Assembly (NCBI GenBank): GCA_900541965.1
Contig: UQLN01000001.1
Span: forward strand, 1-64,000
Direction of reading: 5' to 3'
DNA from: an uncultured Parabacteroides sp.
GTDB taxonomy: Bacteria > Bacteroidota > Bacteroidia > Bacteroidales > Tannerellaceae
DNA length: 64,000 nt
In this document: positions 50,325-58,726 of the stretch, piece by piece
How the letters are laid out: each line of letters opens with the position of its first letter
How positions within the stretch are numbered: the stretch's first letter is position 1
Made by a program: the position numbers and the translations under genes
The notes under the pieces: generated by a model
Seen by the model: only the letters and a program-made list of their open reading frames with translations
Told to the model about the DNA's origin: nothing
Databases searched by the model: none

Positions 50325-51587
50325 CTATCCGATAGTACTCTTACGCAAAGCCTGATGCATCTTCATATACTTGTACTGGGTAATGATTAACTTACGACTT
50401 TTTATAATCTGATAACGGTACACCATACAAGCTGTAATGAAATAGACTCCGGCCTGTACCCAAAGTGTATGGTATTCATGTGCCACCTCATTCAATGTAG
50501 CTCCTGTAGTATTAATCCGTATAAATCCCTGAATGCCCGGAGTTGAAGGGAAGGCATAACCCACGACTTGCCAGAAAGGAGGAATCGCTTCTTTCGGCCA
50601 GGACACACCGGAAATAAACAGCAAAATAACCGAAGTAAAAACAAATACCAGCATTGGAGACTCACGGCTTCTCATAAATCCCGATAGAGTCATTGCCATA
50701 AATATACAAGCAAACAGATAGGGCAAGACAAACAGGACTACAGTCCACGGCTCACCCACTTGTGGCAGCGAAAACATCTTTGGTACTATTGCTAACACCC
50801 AAAGACACACTACAACATAAAGCAAGATGTAAGTCAATGACTTGCCAAATACAATTCGTAACGTCCCGTTAAAATGACGGCTAATTGGAACCAGACTACG
50901 AAAACGATTCTTTTCCCGCGCAGTTCCGCCCAACATACCTATACCTAAAATCAACGTCTGTTGAAGTACCAATATCAGGATGGCCGGTACCAGAAAACTG
51001 GCAAAACCGTTCTGTGAATTAAATATGGCTACAGACTCGTAAGGAATAGGTTCCAGTAATATCTCTTCCGCCTTGCTCGAAGGTGCCGTAGAATTATGCG
51101 CCCTCAGCTCCTTCCCCATTTCCAACGATACTTCCGTCGAGGCCAACAAAAATGCTTTGTAAAACAGCAGACTGCTCATATCGCAATATAAGGAGACCGT
51201 AACCTGTTTGCCCTTATGCAAATCCTTACTAAACTCCGGCGGGAAAGACAGGATGCCATACGCCTTCTTCTCATCCAGCATTTTCTTGGCCTCTGCCATA
51301 TCAGTACATACGGATATGACTTTCACATCTGGTGTAGCATCCACTTTCCGTATAAACTCGCGGCTTAAATAGGAATCAGAAGGGTCTACCACAACCATCT
51401 TCGCTTCATGTACGACTTCATTATTATAAATAAAGGCATATAACAGCGGATACGCCAAAGGCACCAGAAAGAAGAATATCATCACTCCGGAGTCTTTGAA
51501 CACATTCTTCAATTCATCTTTCCAGATAAAAAAGGTGTCCTCTATACCTTGTTTTATTATATATCGTAAACGATTTTCTCTCTTCAT
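50325..51587 (-). CDS. ABC-2 type permease (efflux operon, distal)
   Basis: 420 residues. One N-terminal membrane helix (about 32-54), a periplasmic domain of about 200 residues, then five or more helices in the C-terminal half (ABC-2 membrane domain, ending in LVFVFTSVILLFISGVSWP). It belongs to the YhhJ/YbhS-like exporter family that works with HlyD and TolC proteins. It is the last gene of the operon starting at 55201 or 55938. No ATPase gene accompanies it. Confidence 0.82.
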   Translation of the reverse strand: MKRENRLRYIIKQGIEDTFFIWKDELKNVFKDSGVMIFFFLVPLAYPLLYAFIYNNEVVHEAKMVVVDPSDSYLSREFIRKVDATPDVKVISVCTDMAEAKKMLDEKKAYGILSFPPEFSKDLHKGKQVTVSLYCDMSSLLFYKAFLLASTEVSLEMGKELRAHNSTAPSSKAEEILLEPIPYESVAIFNSQNGFASFLVPAILILVLQQTLILGIGMLGGTAREKNRFRSLVPISRHFNGTLRIVFGKSLTYILLYVVVCLWVLAIVPKMFSLPQVGEPWTVVLFVLPYLFACIFMAMTLSGFMRSRESPMLVFVFTSVILLFISGVSWPKEAIPPFWQVVGYAFPSTPGIQGFIRINTTGATLNEVAHEYHTLWVQAGVYFITACMVYRYQIIKSRKLIITQYKYMKMHQALRKSTIG

Positions 51588-51598
51588 AACACTACGTT

Positions 51599-52777
51599 TT
51601 ACGGAATATATTTAAAGTATAATAATGCCTCTTTCAGATTTTTGCCAATAAGGAACGGTAAAATCAGAAAACCAAGCAACCAAATATATTCAGTACATGA
51701 ATAGAATATATCCCGTCCGTTTAATGCCTGATCCACATAAATCAGGAAATAATGGCGAAGCGGAAAAAGGTCGGACAAAGCCTGCAATGTAGGGTCCATA
51801 CCCAATACCGGAAATGAAAAACCGACAATGGAAAAGGCAATCATGCCGAATAAACTGGCAAAACTCAATCCCAGCCGTAATGTCGGCAATACGCCAATCA
51901 TAAAAACGCCTACCGCCTGCGAAGCGATGACAAGCAGGAATATAGCCAGCAACATAGGTCCCCAGCCGCTATGCAACGGGAACGAATTAAATCCATACAG
52001 TGCCGCACTAAACATGAAGGCTATTATGGTAAAAATAATTGTCTGTGGCAACAACTTACCCAGCAAACTAACTGTCAGCGAATTGCCTCCCATCCGCAAC
52101 CATTCGCGTGATGTGGAATATTTGATTTCCGTACCGATGCTAAACACCGTTATTAAAAAAATCATCAATTGCAGGACTCCTGGCAAAAGTGTATTATTCA
52201 AATAAACCGAATAGTTCAACCAGGGATTTCCCAAAGCATGCGTATCGATTACAATCGGTTGAAGTTGTGCCATTATCTGGTCGTTCGTATATCCTTTTGC
52301 CAACCCTGTCTGCAAACCGACGGAAGCACCAGCCAGGACGGACATCGTTTTCATATCCCGGAATAACAGGGAAGCAGCTATCAGATAGGTTGCATTCGTA
52401 TAAAATGACAAACGAGGCTGTCTACCGGCTACTGCATCTACACCAAAATCTTTGGGAATATAAAAAATACCGTAAACAGTTCCTTTTTGCATCTCGGTAC
52501 GTGCCTCATCGAACGAAACGGTCTTTGCCACCACTTTCGTTTGTTCAAAGGCATCCAACTGCCGGATTAAATTTCGGGAAGTAGCCGAGCCATCCAAGTC
52601 CACAACGGCAATCGGCATGTCTGTCGGCAAGCCATCGCGCATCAGTGAAAGGAAAAAGATGACACAGATAGCCGGTGCAATCAGCATACAGAAGAAATAA
52701 ATCGGCTTACTGGTCAGCCGGATTATTTCCCGTTTGGCAATTCTACCGATACTATGTAAACTTTCTTCGAATGTCAT
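51599..52777 (-). CDS. ABC-2 type permease (efflux operon, proximal)
   Basis: 392 residues with the same layout as the downstream permease: helix near 25-45, periplasmic domain, C-terminal helices (LLGKLLPQTIIFTIIAF onwards). The pair probably forms a heterodimeric membrane channel of an ABC-2 exporter. The start overlaps the HlyD gene stop by four bases. Substrate unknown, likely a drug, lipid or small molecule. Confidence 0.82.
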   Translation of the reverse strand: MTFEESLHSIGRIAKREIIRLTSKPIYFFCMLIAPAICVIFFLSLMRDGLPTDMPIAVVDLDGSATSRNLIRQLDAFEQTKVVAKTVSFDEARTEMQKGTVYGIFYIPKDFGVDAVAGRQPRLSFYTNATYLIAASLLFRDMKTMSVLAGASVGLQTGLAKGYTNDQIMAQLQPIVIDTHALGNPWLNYSVYLNNTLLPGVLQLMIFLITVFSIGTEIKYSTSREWLRMGGNSLTVSLLGKLLPQTIIFTIIAFMFSAALYGFNSFPLHSGWGPMLLAIFLLVIASQAVGVFMIGVLPTLRLGLSFASLFGMIAFSIVGFSFPVLGMDPTLQALSDLFPLRHYFLIYVDQALNGRDIFYSCTEYIWLLGFLILPFLIGKNLKEALLYFKYIP

Positions 52778-53787
52778 AATATATCATTTCCCTTCTTCTT
52801 CATGATTACAGACATTCCCGGACGCAGGTCTTTGATTTTCTTCAATGGACGCGCACGGACTTCAAATGTCTTCGAATCATACTGACCGGTTGTTTTTGTG
52901 GCTTTCCAGGCTGCATACGAACCTAAATCTTTCATATAATAGACTTTCAGCTTCACTTCCTGGTTATCCAATGCAGGAATAAAAGCATTCAGTTCGGAAC
53001 CGATTTTGATATCCTTCAATAAATCTTCACGTACACTGAAGGTAACCCACATATCATTCAGGTCTGTTATATTCATGATAGGAGCCCCGGTTCCGACCAA
53101 CTCACCCACCTGTGGGAAGCGTTCGGAAATTTCGCCGTCAATCGGAGAAACCAAAGCAGATTCTTTCAAGTAAGATTCGACTTCGGCAACTGCACCGCCT
53201 GCCTGCTGAACCAAAGCTGCTGCTGCTGCCTTATCTTCCGCACGGGCACCGGACTGTGCCATGTCGTATTGTGACTTAGCCGCTTTTTCTGTTGCCACCA
53301 TCGCTTTATAGTTTGCTTCCGCTTCATCCCGTTTCTGAGCAGACATCACGCCTTTATCATACAGGTTTTGTACACGGGTATATGATTTCTTTGCGATTTC
53401 CAGCCCTGCCTGTGCCTTCTGCCACATTTCATAAGCAGCAGCAATCTCCTGCACACGTGCCCCTTTTATAGCTTTGGCATTCTGTGCTTCGGCAGCTTTT
53501 TGTGCAGCTTCCGCCTGTTGAAGTTTAGCTAATACTTCCGGAGTATTCAGGAACACCAGTGTATCGCCTTCTTTCACCTTATCCCCTTCACCAAAGCGGT
53601 ATGCCTCTATTCGTCCGGGTACTTTACCGGAAATACGAACCTGAGTAGCTTCTGCTTGCCCCATGATTATATCGTCGGGAGGTGTCAAAAGAAAGAAACC
53701 GGTTAATGCAACTAATCCGATCACGACTAAAACCGTGATAAATGCCAAGAGCATGTTACTGATCGAAAACTTCTTATTCTCGTTCAT
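52774..53787 (-). CDS. HlyD family membrane fusion protein
   Basis: 337 residues with one N-terminal membrane helix (about 9-32), a split biotinyl-lipoyl-like domain (GKVPGRIEAYRFGEGDKVKEGD near 50-71 and SPIDGEISERFPQVGELV near 214-231) and a long alanine-rich coiled-coil hairpin (about 85-195). It bridges inner membrane permeases to the TolC channel. It lies 22 bases after the TolC gene and overlaps the proximal permease by four bases. Confidence 0.88.
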   Translation of the reverse strand: MNENKKFSISNMLLAFITVLVVIGLVALTGFFLLTPPDDIIMGQAEATQVRISGKVPGRIEAYRFGEGDKVKEGDTLVFLNTPEVLAKLQQAEAAQKAAEAQNAKAIKGARVQEIAAAYEMWQKAQAGLEIAKKSYTRVQNLYDKGVMSAQKRDEAEANYKAMVATEKAAKSQYDMAQSGARAEDKAAAAALVQQAGGAVAEVESYLKESALVSPIDGEISERFPQVGELVGTGAPIMNITDLNDMWVTFSVREDLLKDIKIGSELNAFIPALDNQEVKLKVYYMKDLGSYAAWKATKTTGQYDSKTFEVRARPLKKIKDLRPGMSVIMKKKGNDIL

Positions 53788-53809
53788 CTTATGTATATTT
53801 TTATTGTTA

Positions 53810-55201
53810 TTATTCTTCGTTATTTACGGAAAGTTTACCCATCGCTTTTGTCAGATAGACATTCGCCAGCTTCTGTTCGATCTGTGCATCGATCAGGCTG
53901 GAGCGGGCAGAAACCCAAGCTGTCTGTGCCTGCATAAGATTCAAGGCAGGAATCACACCTTCCTCGAATCCATAGTTGGCATGGCGCAAGTTCTCTTCTG
54001 CATTTTCCATATTGCGTGAAGAAGCGGTTACCTTTTTATTTGCCTCGTTCACTTTGTATACGGATTGGTTCACCTGCAATTCTATCTTCTCACGGGCATC
54101 TTCCAGCTCCAGAGACTTGATACGTGTTTCGGCACGTGCCGCATTCCGCTTCAACGAACCTTCCCACCAACCGGACAGTGGGACTTTTACCATAACACCG
54201 AGATTAAACATTCCGGCAAATTCGTTTTTATACCCATTAAACACGTTCGGATTAGTTACTAAATAATTCGCTGTAAATGCCACATTCGGCAACATATCCG
54301 CTAAGACAATACGTTCCTTCCGCTTATAGATTTTAGAGGCCAGGTCAAGGCTCCTCAACTCGTCGCGGTTCATAAATGCTTCACTCACATCTGCTGCTAC
54401 CTCCGATGACATGGCTGGTAAACTTTCTATATTTTCATCTGCCAAAGCAAAAGATTCATCCAGTGGTAATCCACAGACCTGAGCAAGGAGCATACGCGAT
54501 AATGCCAATCCGTTATCGACTTTCGTTTGAGCCATCTCTGCCTCATTCAGCTTTACTTTTACAGAAAGGCCGTCAGCTTCCGTTGCTACACCTTCGGTAA
54601 TCATAGCTGTTATATCATGGTCTGTCTTACGAAGCAATTCAACATAAGCATCCGCCAGTTTCTTTTTATTGATTAAAGAAATTACCTGCCAGTAGGTTTC
54701 ATCCGTTTTATAGATAACATCCTGGAGTTGCAAATCATTCATTGATTCTGCCAGTTGCTTTGCATATTTGGTTATCTGATTGTAAGAAACAATCTTTCCG
54801 CCCATAAAGACAGGCTGTACCAACGATACGCTGCCGATCCACACATTCTGGATATCCAGATGCTGGACACTATTTACACCGTCCATAAGTTTATTGAATG
54901 CAGGGAGTTGGGCAATCGGTCCCAATGCCGACCCCAGCGAAGAGCTTAAAGCTCCCATATCGAGCAGGTTAAAGTCTTTCTGGTTCCACATATATCCTCC
55001 CATTGCTGAAATCTGGGGGAAATACTTAGTCAGGGCCGCCTTCTTTTCATTGTCGGCTACTTTCACTTTCTCGCCGGAAATCTGCAATTCCTTATTGTTT
55101 TGAATAGCCAGATTACGACATTCTTCTAACGTTAGTGTGCGTTGCGAACTGGCATAGCCAGAAGAAATAAGCAACAGCGCCAATACAACAATCCGTTTCA
55201 T
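53810..55201 (-). CDS. TolC family outer membrane channel
   Basis: 463 residues with a signal peptide (about 1-18). Two OEP repeats are present: LTLEECRNLAIQNNKELQISG at the start, and a second in the C-terminal half with NAARAETRIKSLELEDAREK. These form the periplasmic helical tunnel and outer membrane barrel. With the HlyD and permease proteins it forms an envelope-spanning exporter. A 143-base gap separates it from the Crp-like gene upstream, so it may have its own promoter. Confidence 0.9.
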   Translation of the reverse strand: MKRIVVLALLLISSGYASSQRTLTLEECRNLAIQNNKELQISGEKVKVADNEKKAALTKYFPQISAMGGYMWNQKDFNLLDMGALSSSLGSALGPIAQLPAFNKLMDGVNSVQHLDIQNVWIGSVSLVQPVFMGGKIVSYNQITKYAKQLAESMNDLQLQDVIYKTDETYWQVISLINKKKLADAYVELLRKTDHDITAMITEGVATEADGLSVKVKLNEAEMAQTKVDNGLALSRMLLAQVCGLPLDESFALADENIESLPAMSSEVAADVSEAFMNRDELRSLDLASKIYKRKERIVLADMLPNVAFTANYLVTNPNVFNGYKNEFAGMFNLGVMVKVPLSGWWEGSLKRNAARAETRIKSLELEDAREKIELQVNQSVYKVNEANKKVTASSRNMENAEENLRHANYGFEEGVIPALNLMQAQTAWVSARSSLIDAQIEQKLANVYLTKAMGKLSVNNEE

Positions 55202-55344
55202 CTTTATATTTATTTTAATCGGAAAAACCGGTTTTTAATCATTACATCCATACCTCTTATAACTATAACAAATATGTCAGAGAACAAATATATGAATTTG
55301 AGGACAAAAGTACTGGTTTGGTTTAAATATAAAGTTGAATTAAT

Positions 55345-55938
55345 TCAATTAAAGATACGTTTCTTCAATTTACAATACCAAGTATTGCTAATTCCCATAT
55401 AATGAGCTATATATTTATCGGGTACACGGTTTATAATCCACTTGTAATGCGTGTAGAGATACTTGATAAATTCTTCCGCCGTTGAAGATTGGCGGATGGC
55501 AAACATTGTATAAAGTTTGGAGATAATGGTTAACATGATATTCTGATAATAAGAGGCAAAAAGCGGATACCGCAAAGAAAGGTCCTCTATATGGGCACGC
55601 GAAAAACACAATAACTCGCCCGATTCTATCGCTTTAATCTCAAAATCAGAAGGTTGCTGGGTGAAATACCCGATAGCGGAAAGAAATGGATACTGATGTT
55701 CGGAAGCAAAACCTGTTACACATTCGTTTCCTTTATCATTTATAAACAGATTGATAAAGACACCTTTGTTAATAAAATAAGCGTCCTGACACAACTGCCC
55801 CGTACGAAGCAGGTAATCCCCTTTCTTCACGTACACGAGCTTTGCATGGCTTTCCAGTTCGCTCAAAAAAACCTCATTGCGCGCAAGAGCTTCCGGTATA
55901 TCAGCCAAAAGCCTTGCGAAATGAGCCTTCACCTCCAT
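55345..55938 (-). CDS. Crp/Fnr family regulator
   Basis: 197 residues with a cyclic-nucleotide-binding-type domain (about 15-125; LVYVKKGDYLLRTGQLCQDAYFINKG) and a C-terminal region with a weak helix-turn-helix (about 155-195; YIAHYMGISNTWYCKLKKRI). It is 143 bases upstream of the TolC operon, on the same strand, so it probably controls that exporter. It is only distantly similar to the regulator at 12909. It lies two bases after the coiled-coil protein gene. Confidence 0.85.
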   Translation of the reverse strand: MEVKAHFARLLADIPEALARNEVFLSELESHAKLVYVKKGDYLLRTGQLCQDAYFINKGVFINLFINDKGNECVTGFASEHQYPFLSAIGYFTQQPSDFEIKAIESGELLCFSRAHIEDLSLRYPLFASYYQNIMLTIISKLYTMFAIRQSSTAEEFIKYLYTHYKWIINRVPDKYIAHYMGISNTWYCKLKKRIFN

Positions 55939-55940
55939 TT

Positions 55941-56846
55941 TTATTTTTCTAATGTAAAGTTCTTACGACCGATCAGGTTTCCATCGGTAAAAACATCTAC
56001 ACGGTAAGTTCCGGGAGAAAGGAATTCCTCTATATCCCAGTACATCGTTACGGGCAATTCTTCACCCTCATATTCTACGAGTTTCTTCATAGAATAGTTT
56101 ATTTCTTTTCCTTCGAATGTAAAAACATTGGCACGGCTCTTCACCAGAATGTCATCATCCGGCTTCATGATACGTACGTAGATTGTCTTTTCTCCGACTG
56201 GAGCTGTAATATTCTTGGCAATACGGAAATCGACAACGAACTGTTCCATCTTCTTAATAGTCTTAGCCAACTTGCCACGCGAGTTGACCGGAGTGACATT
56301 AATACCCGTGGCATCCAGACGGCTTGCCAAGGTTACACGCTCGGTTAGTTTCTCCTTTTCCTTTCTCAAAGAGGAAGCAGTAGAAGTTGCCTGCTGGTAT
56401 TTTCTTACAGCTTCATTCTTTTCAACAGTCAGCTGTTTGGCTACACGGTCGAGCGAGTCAATCTGGATAACATAATTACGCATAATCTTACGTAAGGTTT
56501 CCAATTCTTTTTTCAGGCGCGAAATTTCTTTCGTATTAGTTGCTTTTACCGTACGAAGTTCTTCCTGCAAACGCTGCACTTTTGCCTGTTCGGTAGATAA
56601 TAAATTCAACAGGGAATCGTTGCCCACACTGAATTTATAATTTTCATATTGCAGGGATAATTCGTTAAATTCATCCTGGAGTGTTTCCTTATCCAAATCG
56701 TACATTTGGACCAGATCATTCATTTGCTGCTTCTGGTGGTAAATATAATAAGCAGCACCCGCAATAATTAACGCCAATAAAATCACTGCCATAATAAGCA
56801 GCGACATCTTATTTATCTCTTTTGTTTCTTTCTTTTCTGTATCCAT
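55941..56846 (-). CDS. Membrane-anchored coiled-coil protein
   Basis: About 301 residues from the ATG at 56844-56846. One N-terminal membrane helix (about 16-36, LLIMAVILLALIIAGAAYYIY) is followed by a long coiled coil (about 40-175, with heptad-like LSTEQAKVQRLQEELRTVKA) and a C-terminal beta domain of about 110 residues (DFRIAKNITAPVGEKTIYVR onwards). A longer frame to 56924 exists but MDTEKKETKE is the likeliest start. Function unknown; conserved layout in Bacteroidetes is suspected from memory only. Confidence 0.65.
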   Translation of the reverse strand: MDTEKKETKEINKMSLLIMAVILLALIIAGAAYYIYHQKQQMNDLVQMYDLDKETLQDEFNELSLQYENYKFSVGNDSLLNLLSTEQAKVQRLQEELRTVKATNTKEISRLKKELETLRKIMRNYVIQIDSLDRVAKQLTVEKNEAVRKYQQATSTASSLRKEKEKLTERVTLASRLDATGINVTPVNSRGKLAKTIKKMEQFVVDFRIAKNITAPVGEKTIYVRIMKPDDDILVKSRANVFTFEGKEINYSMKKLVEYEGEELPVTMYWDIEEFLSPGTYRVDVFTDGNLIGRKNFTLEK

Positions 56847-57017
56847 TACGGTCATCTCTAAAATGAACATGCAAAGGTAATCTTTAATCAGATGTAAGGA
56901 AATATATCCCTTGCATTTATACATTTTTTAAGAGTGTTATTTTTTAAATAGATTCCCAACCCTGTTCCGGAGCTATCAAAATCCATTATCTATAACAAAC
57001 AATCCGAATATTATTCC

Positions 57018-57025
57018 TACCTTTG
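57018..57025 (+). promoter_or_regulatory. -7 element TACCTTTG for guaA
   Basis: A TAnnTTTG match 29 bases before the guaA start codon. Confidence 0.6.
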
Positions 57026-57054
57026 TGCCACTCAATTAAATAATAATAATTTGC

Positions 57055-58575
57055 ATGCACGAGAGACTTATTATTCTTGATTTCGGCTCGCAGACAACTC
57101 AATTAATAGGACGCAGAGTCCGTGAGTTGAACATGTATTGCGAGATTGTTCCTTATAACAAATTTCCTCACGATGCTACAGACGTTAAAGGGGTAATCCT
57201 TTCCGGAAGCCCTTATTCAGTATATGATGCAAATGCATTTAAAGCTGACCTGAGCGAAATACGCGGTAAATATCCTGTTTTAGGAATTTGTTACGGAGCG
57301 CAGTTCCTGGCATATACATCCGGTGGAAACGTTGAACCGGCTAATTCTCGCGAATACGGACGTGCCAATCTATCGTATATCGACAACGAAGATCCTTTGC
57401 TGAAAGGTATCAGTACAGGTTCTCAAATCTGGATGTCGCACGGAGACACCATCACTGTTCTTCCCGAACATTTCAAAGTGATTGCCAGCACAGACGATGT
57501 GAAAGCGGCAGCTTACCATGTGGAAGGCGAACAGACTTGGGGTGTACAGTTCCATCCGGAAGTATTCCATACAACAGACGGAACGAAGTTGCTGGACAAT
57601 TTCCTTAATATCTGCGGATGTGCCAAAGACTGGACTCCGGCTTCCTTCATCGAATCGACTGTTGCCGAACTGAAAGAACAACTGGGTGACGATAAAGTAA
57701 TCCTGGCTCTTTCCGGTGGTGTTGATTCCTCTGTTACTGCTGTACTGTTGAACAGAGCTATCGGCAAAAACCTGACTTGTATTTTCGTTGACCACGGATT
57801 ACTCCGCAAAAACGAATTTGAAAACGTATTGAAGGATTATGAACACCTGGGCTTGAATGTGATTGGTGTAAACGCAAAAGATAAGTTTTATGGTGAACTG
57901 GCCGGCGTAAGCGATCCTGAAAAGAAACGTAAGATTATAGGAAAAGGCTTCATCGATGTATTCAATGAAGAGGCAATCAAATTAAAAGATATCAAATGGC
58001 TGGGACAAGGTACTATCTATCCGGATGTTATCGAATCCCTGTCTATCACCGGTACGGTTATCAAGAGTCATCACAATGTAGGCGGCCTGCCTGAAAAGAT
58101 GCATTTGAAGCTGGTTGAACCTTTGCGCCTGTTGTTTAAGGACGAAGTTCGCCGTGTAGGTATCGAACTGGGTATGCAACCGCACTTGATTAAACGCCAT
58201 CCGTTCCCGGGTCCGGGCCTGGGTATCCGTATTCTGGGCGACATCACTCCTGAAAAGGTTCGTATCCTTCAGGATGCAGACGACATCTATATGTCTCTGA
58301 TGCGCGAATGGGGCTTATATGATAAAATCTGGCAAGCCGGCGCAATCCTGCTTCCTATCCGTTCCGTTGGTGTAATGGGTGATGAACGTACATATGAAAA
58401 TACGGTTGCATTACGTGCCGTTACTTCCACTGATGCAATGACTGCCGACTGGGCACAGTTGCCTTATGAATTCCTTGCAAAGGTTTCCAACGAAATCATC
58501 AACAAGGTTAAAGGAGTAAACCGCGTAGTGTATGACATCAGCTCCAAGCCGCCCGCAACTATAGAGTGGGAATAA
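57055..58575 (+). CDS. guaA: GMP synthase (glutamine-hydrolysing)
   Basis: 506 residues. The glutaminase domain has LGICYGAQF (catalytic Cys) and VQFHPEV (His, Glu). The ATP pyrophosphatase domain begins at LALSGGVDSSVTAVLL. The C-terminal dimerisation block includes RHPFPGPGLGIRILG. It converts XMP to GMP. The N-terminus MHERLIILDFGSQTTQLI is normal. Its transcript ends at the large nested hairpin 58615-58692. Confidence 0.96.
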   Translation: MHERLIILDFGSQTTQLIGRRVRELNMYCEIVPYNKFPHDATDVKGVILSGSPYSVYDANAFKADLSEIRGKYPVLGICYGAQFLAYTSGGNVEPANSREYGRANLSYIDNEDPLLKGISTGSQIWMSHGDTITVLPEHFKVIASTDDVKAAAYHVEGEQTWGVQFHPEVFHTTDGTKLLDNFLNICGCAKDWTPASFIESTVAELKEQLGDDKVILALSGGVDSSVTAVLLNRAIGKNLTCIFVDHGLLRKNEFENVLKDYEHLGLNVIGVNAKDKFYGELAGVSDPEKKRKIIGKGFIDVFNEEAIKLKDIKWLGQGTIYPDVIESLSITGTVIKSHHNVGGLPEKMHLKLVEPLRLLFKDEVRRVGIELGMQPHLIKRHPFPGPGLGIRILGDITPEKVRILQDADDIYMSLMREWGLYDKIWQAGAILLPIRSVGVMGDERTYENTVALRAVTSTDAMTADWAQLPYEFLAKVSNEIINKVKGVNRVVYDISSKPPATIEWE

Positions 58576-58614
58576 TTTCCACTTCTGCATAGGCCTTGTA
58601 AAGGTCCTTTTAAG

Positions 58615-58692
58615 AACATAGGTGTTTTAATTTCAAAACATATATGCTTTGCATTCAAAAGATATATGTTTTAATTTTAAAACACCTATGTT
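58615..58692. terminator. Nested hairpin between guaA and mutL
   Basis: Outer arms AACATAGGTGTTTTAA (58615-58630) and its reverse complement (58677-58692) are 16 perfect pairs. Inner arms AAAACATATAT/ATATATGTTTT add a second stem. It lies between convergent genes and can end transcripts from both sides. Confidence 0.75.
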
Positions 58693-58726
58693 TTGTTTTA
58701 CTCCCCCTTCCGGGTATAAAACAAAC

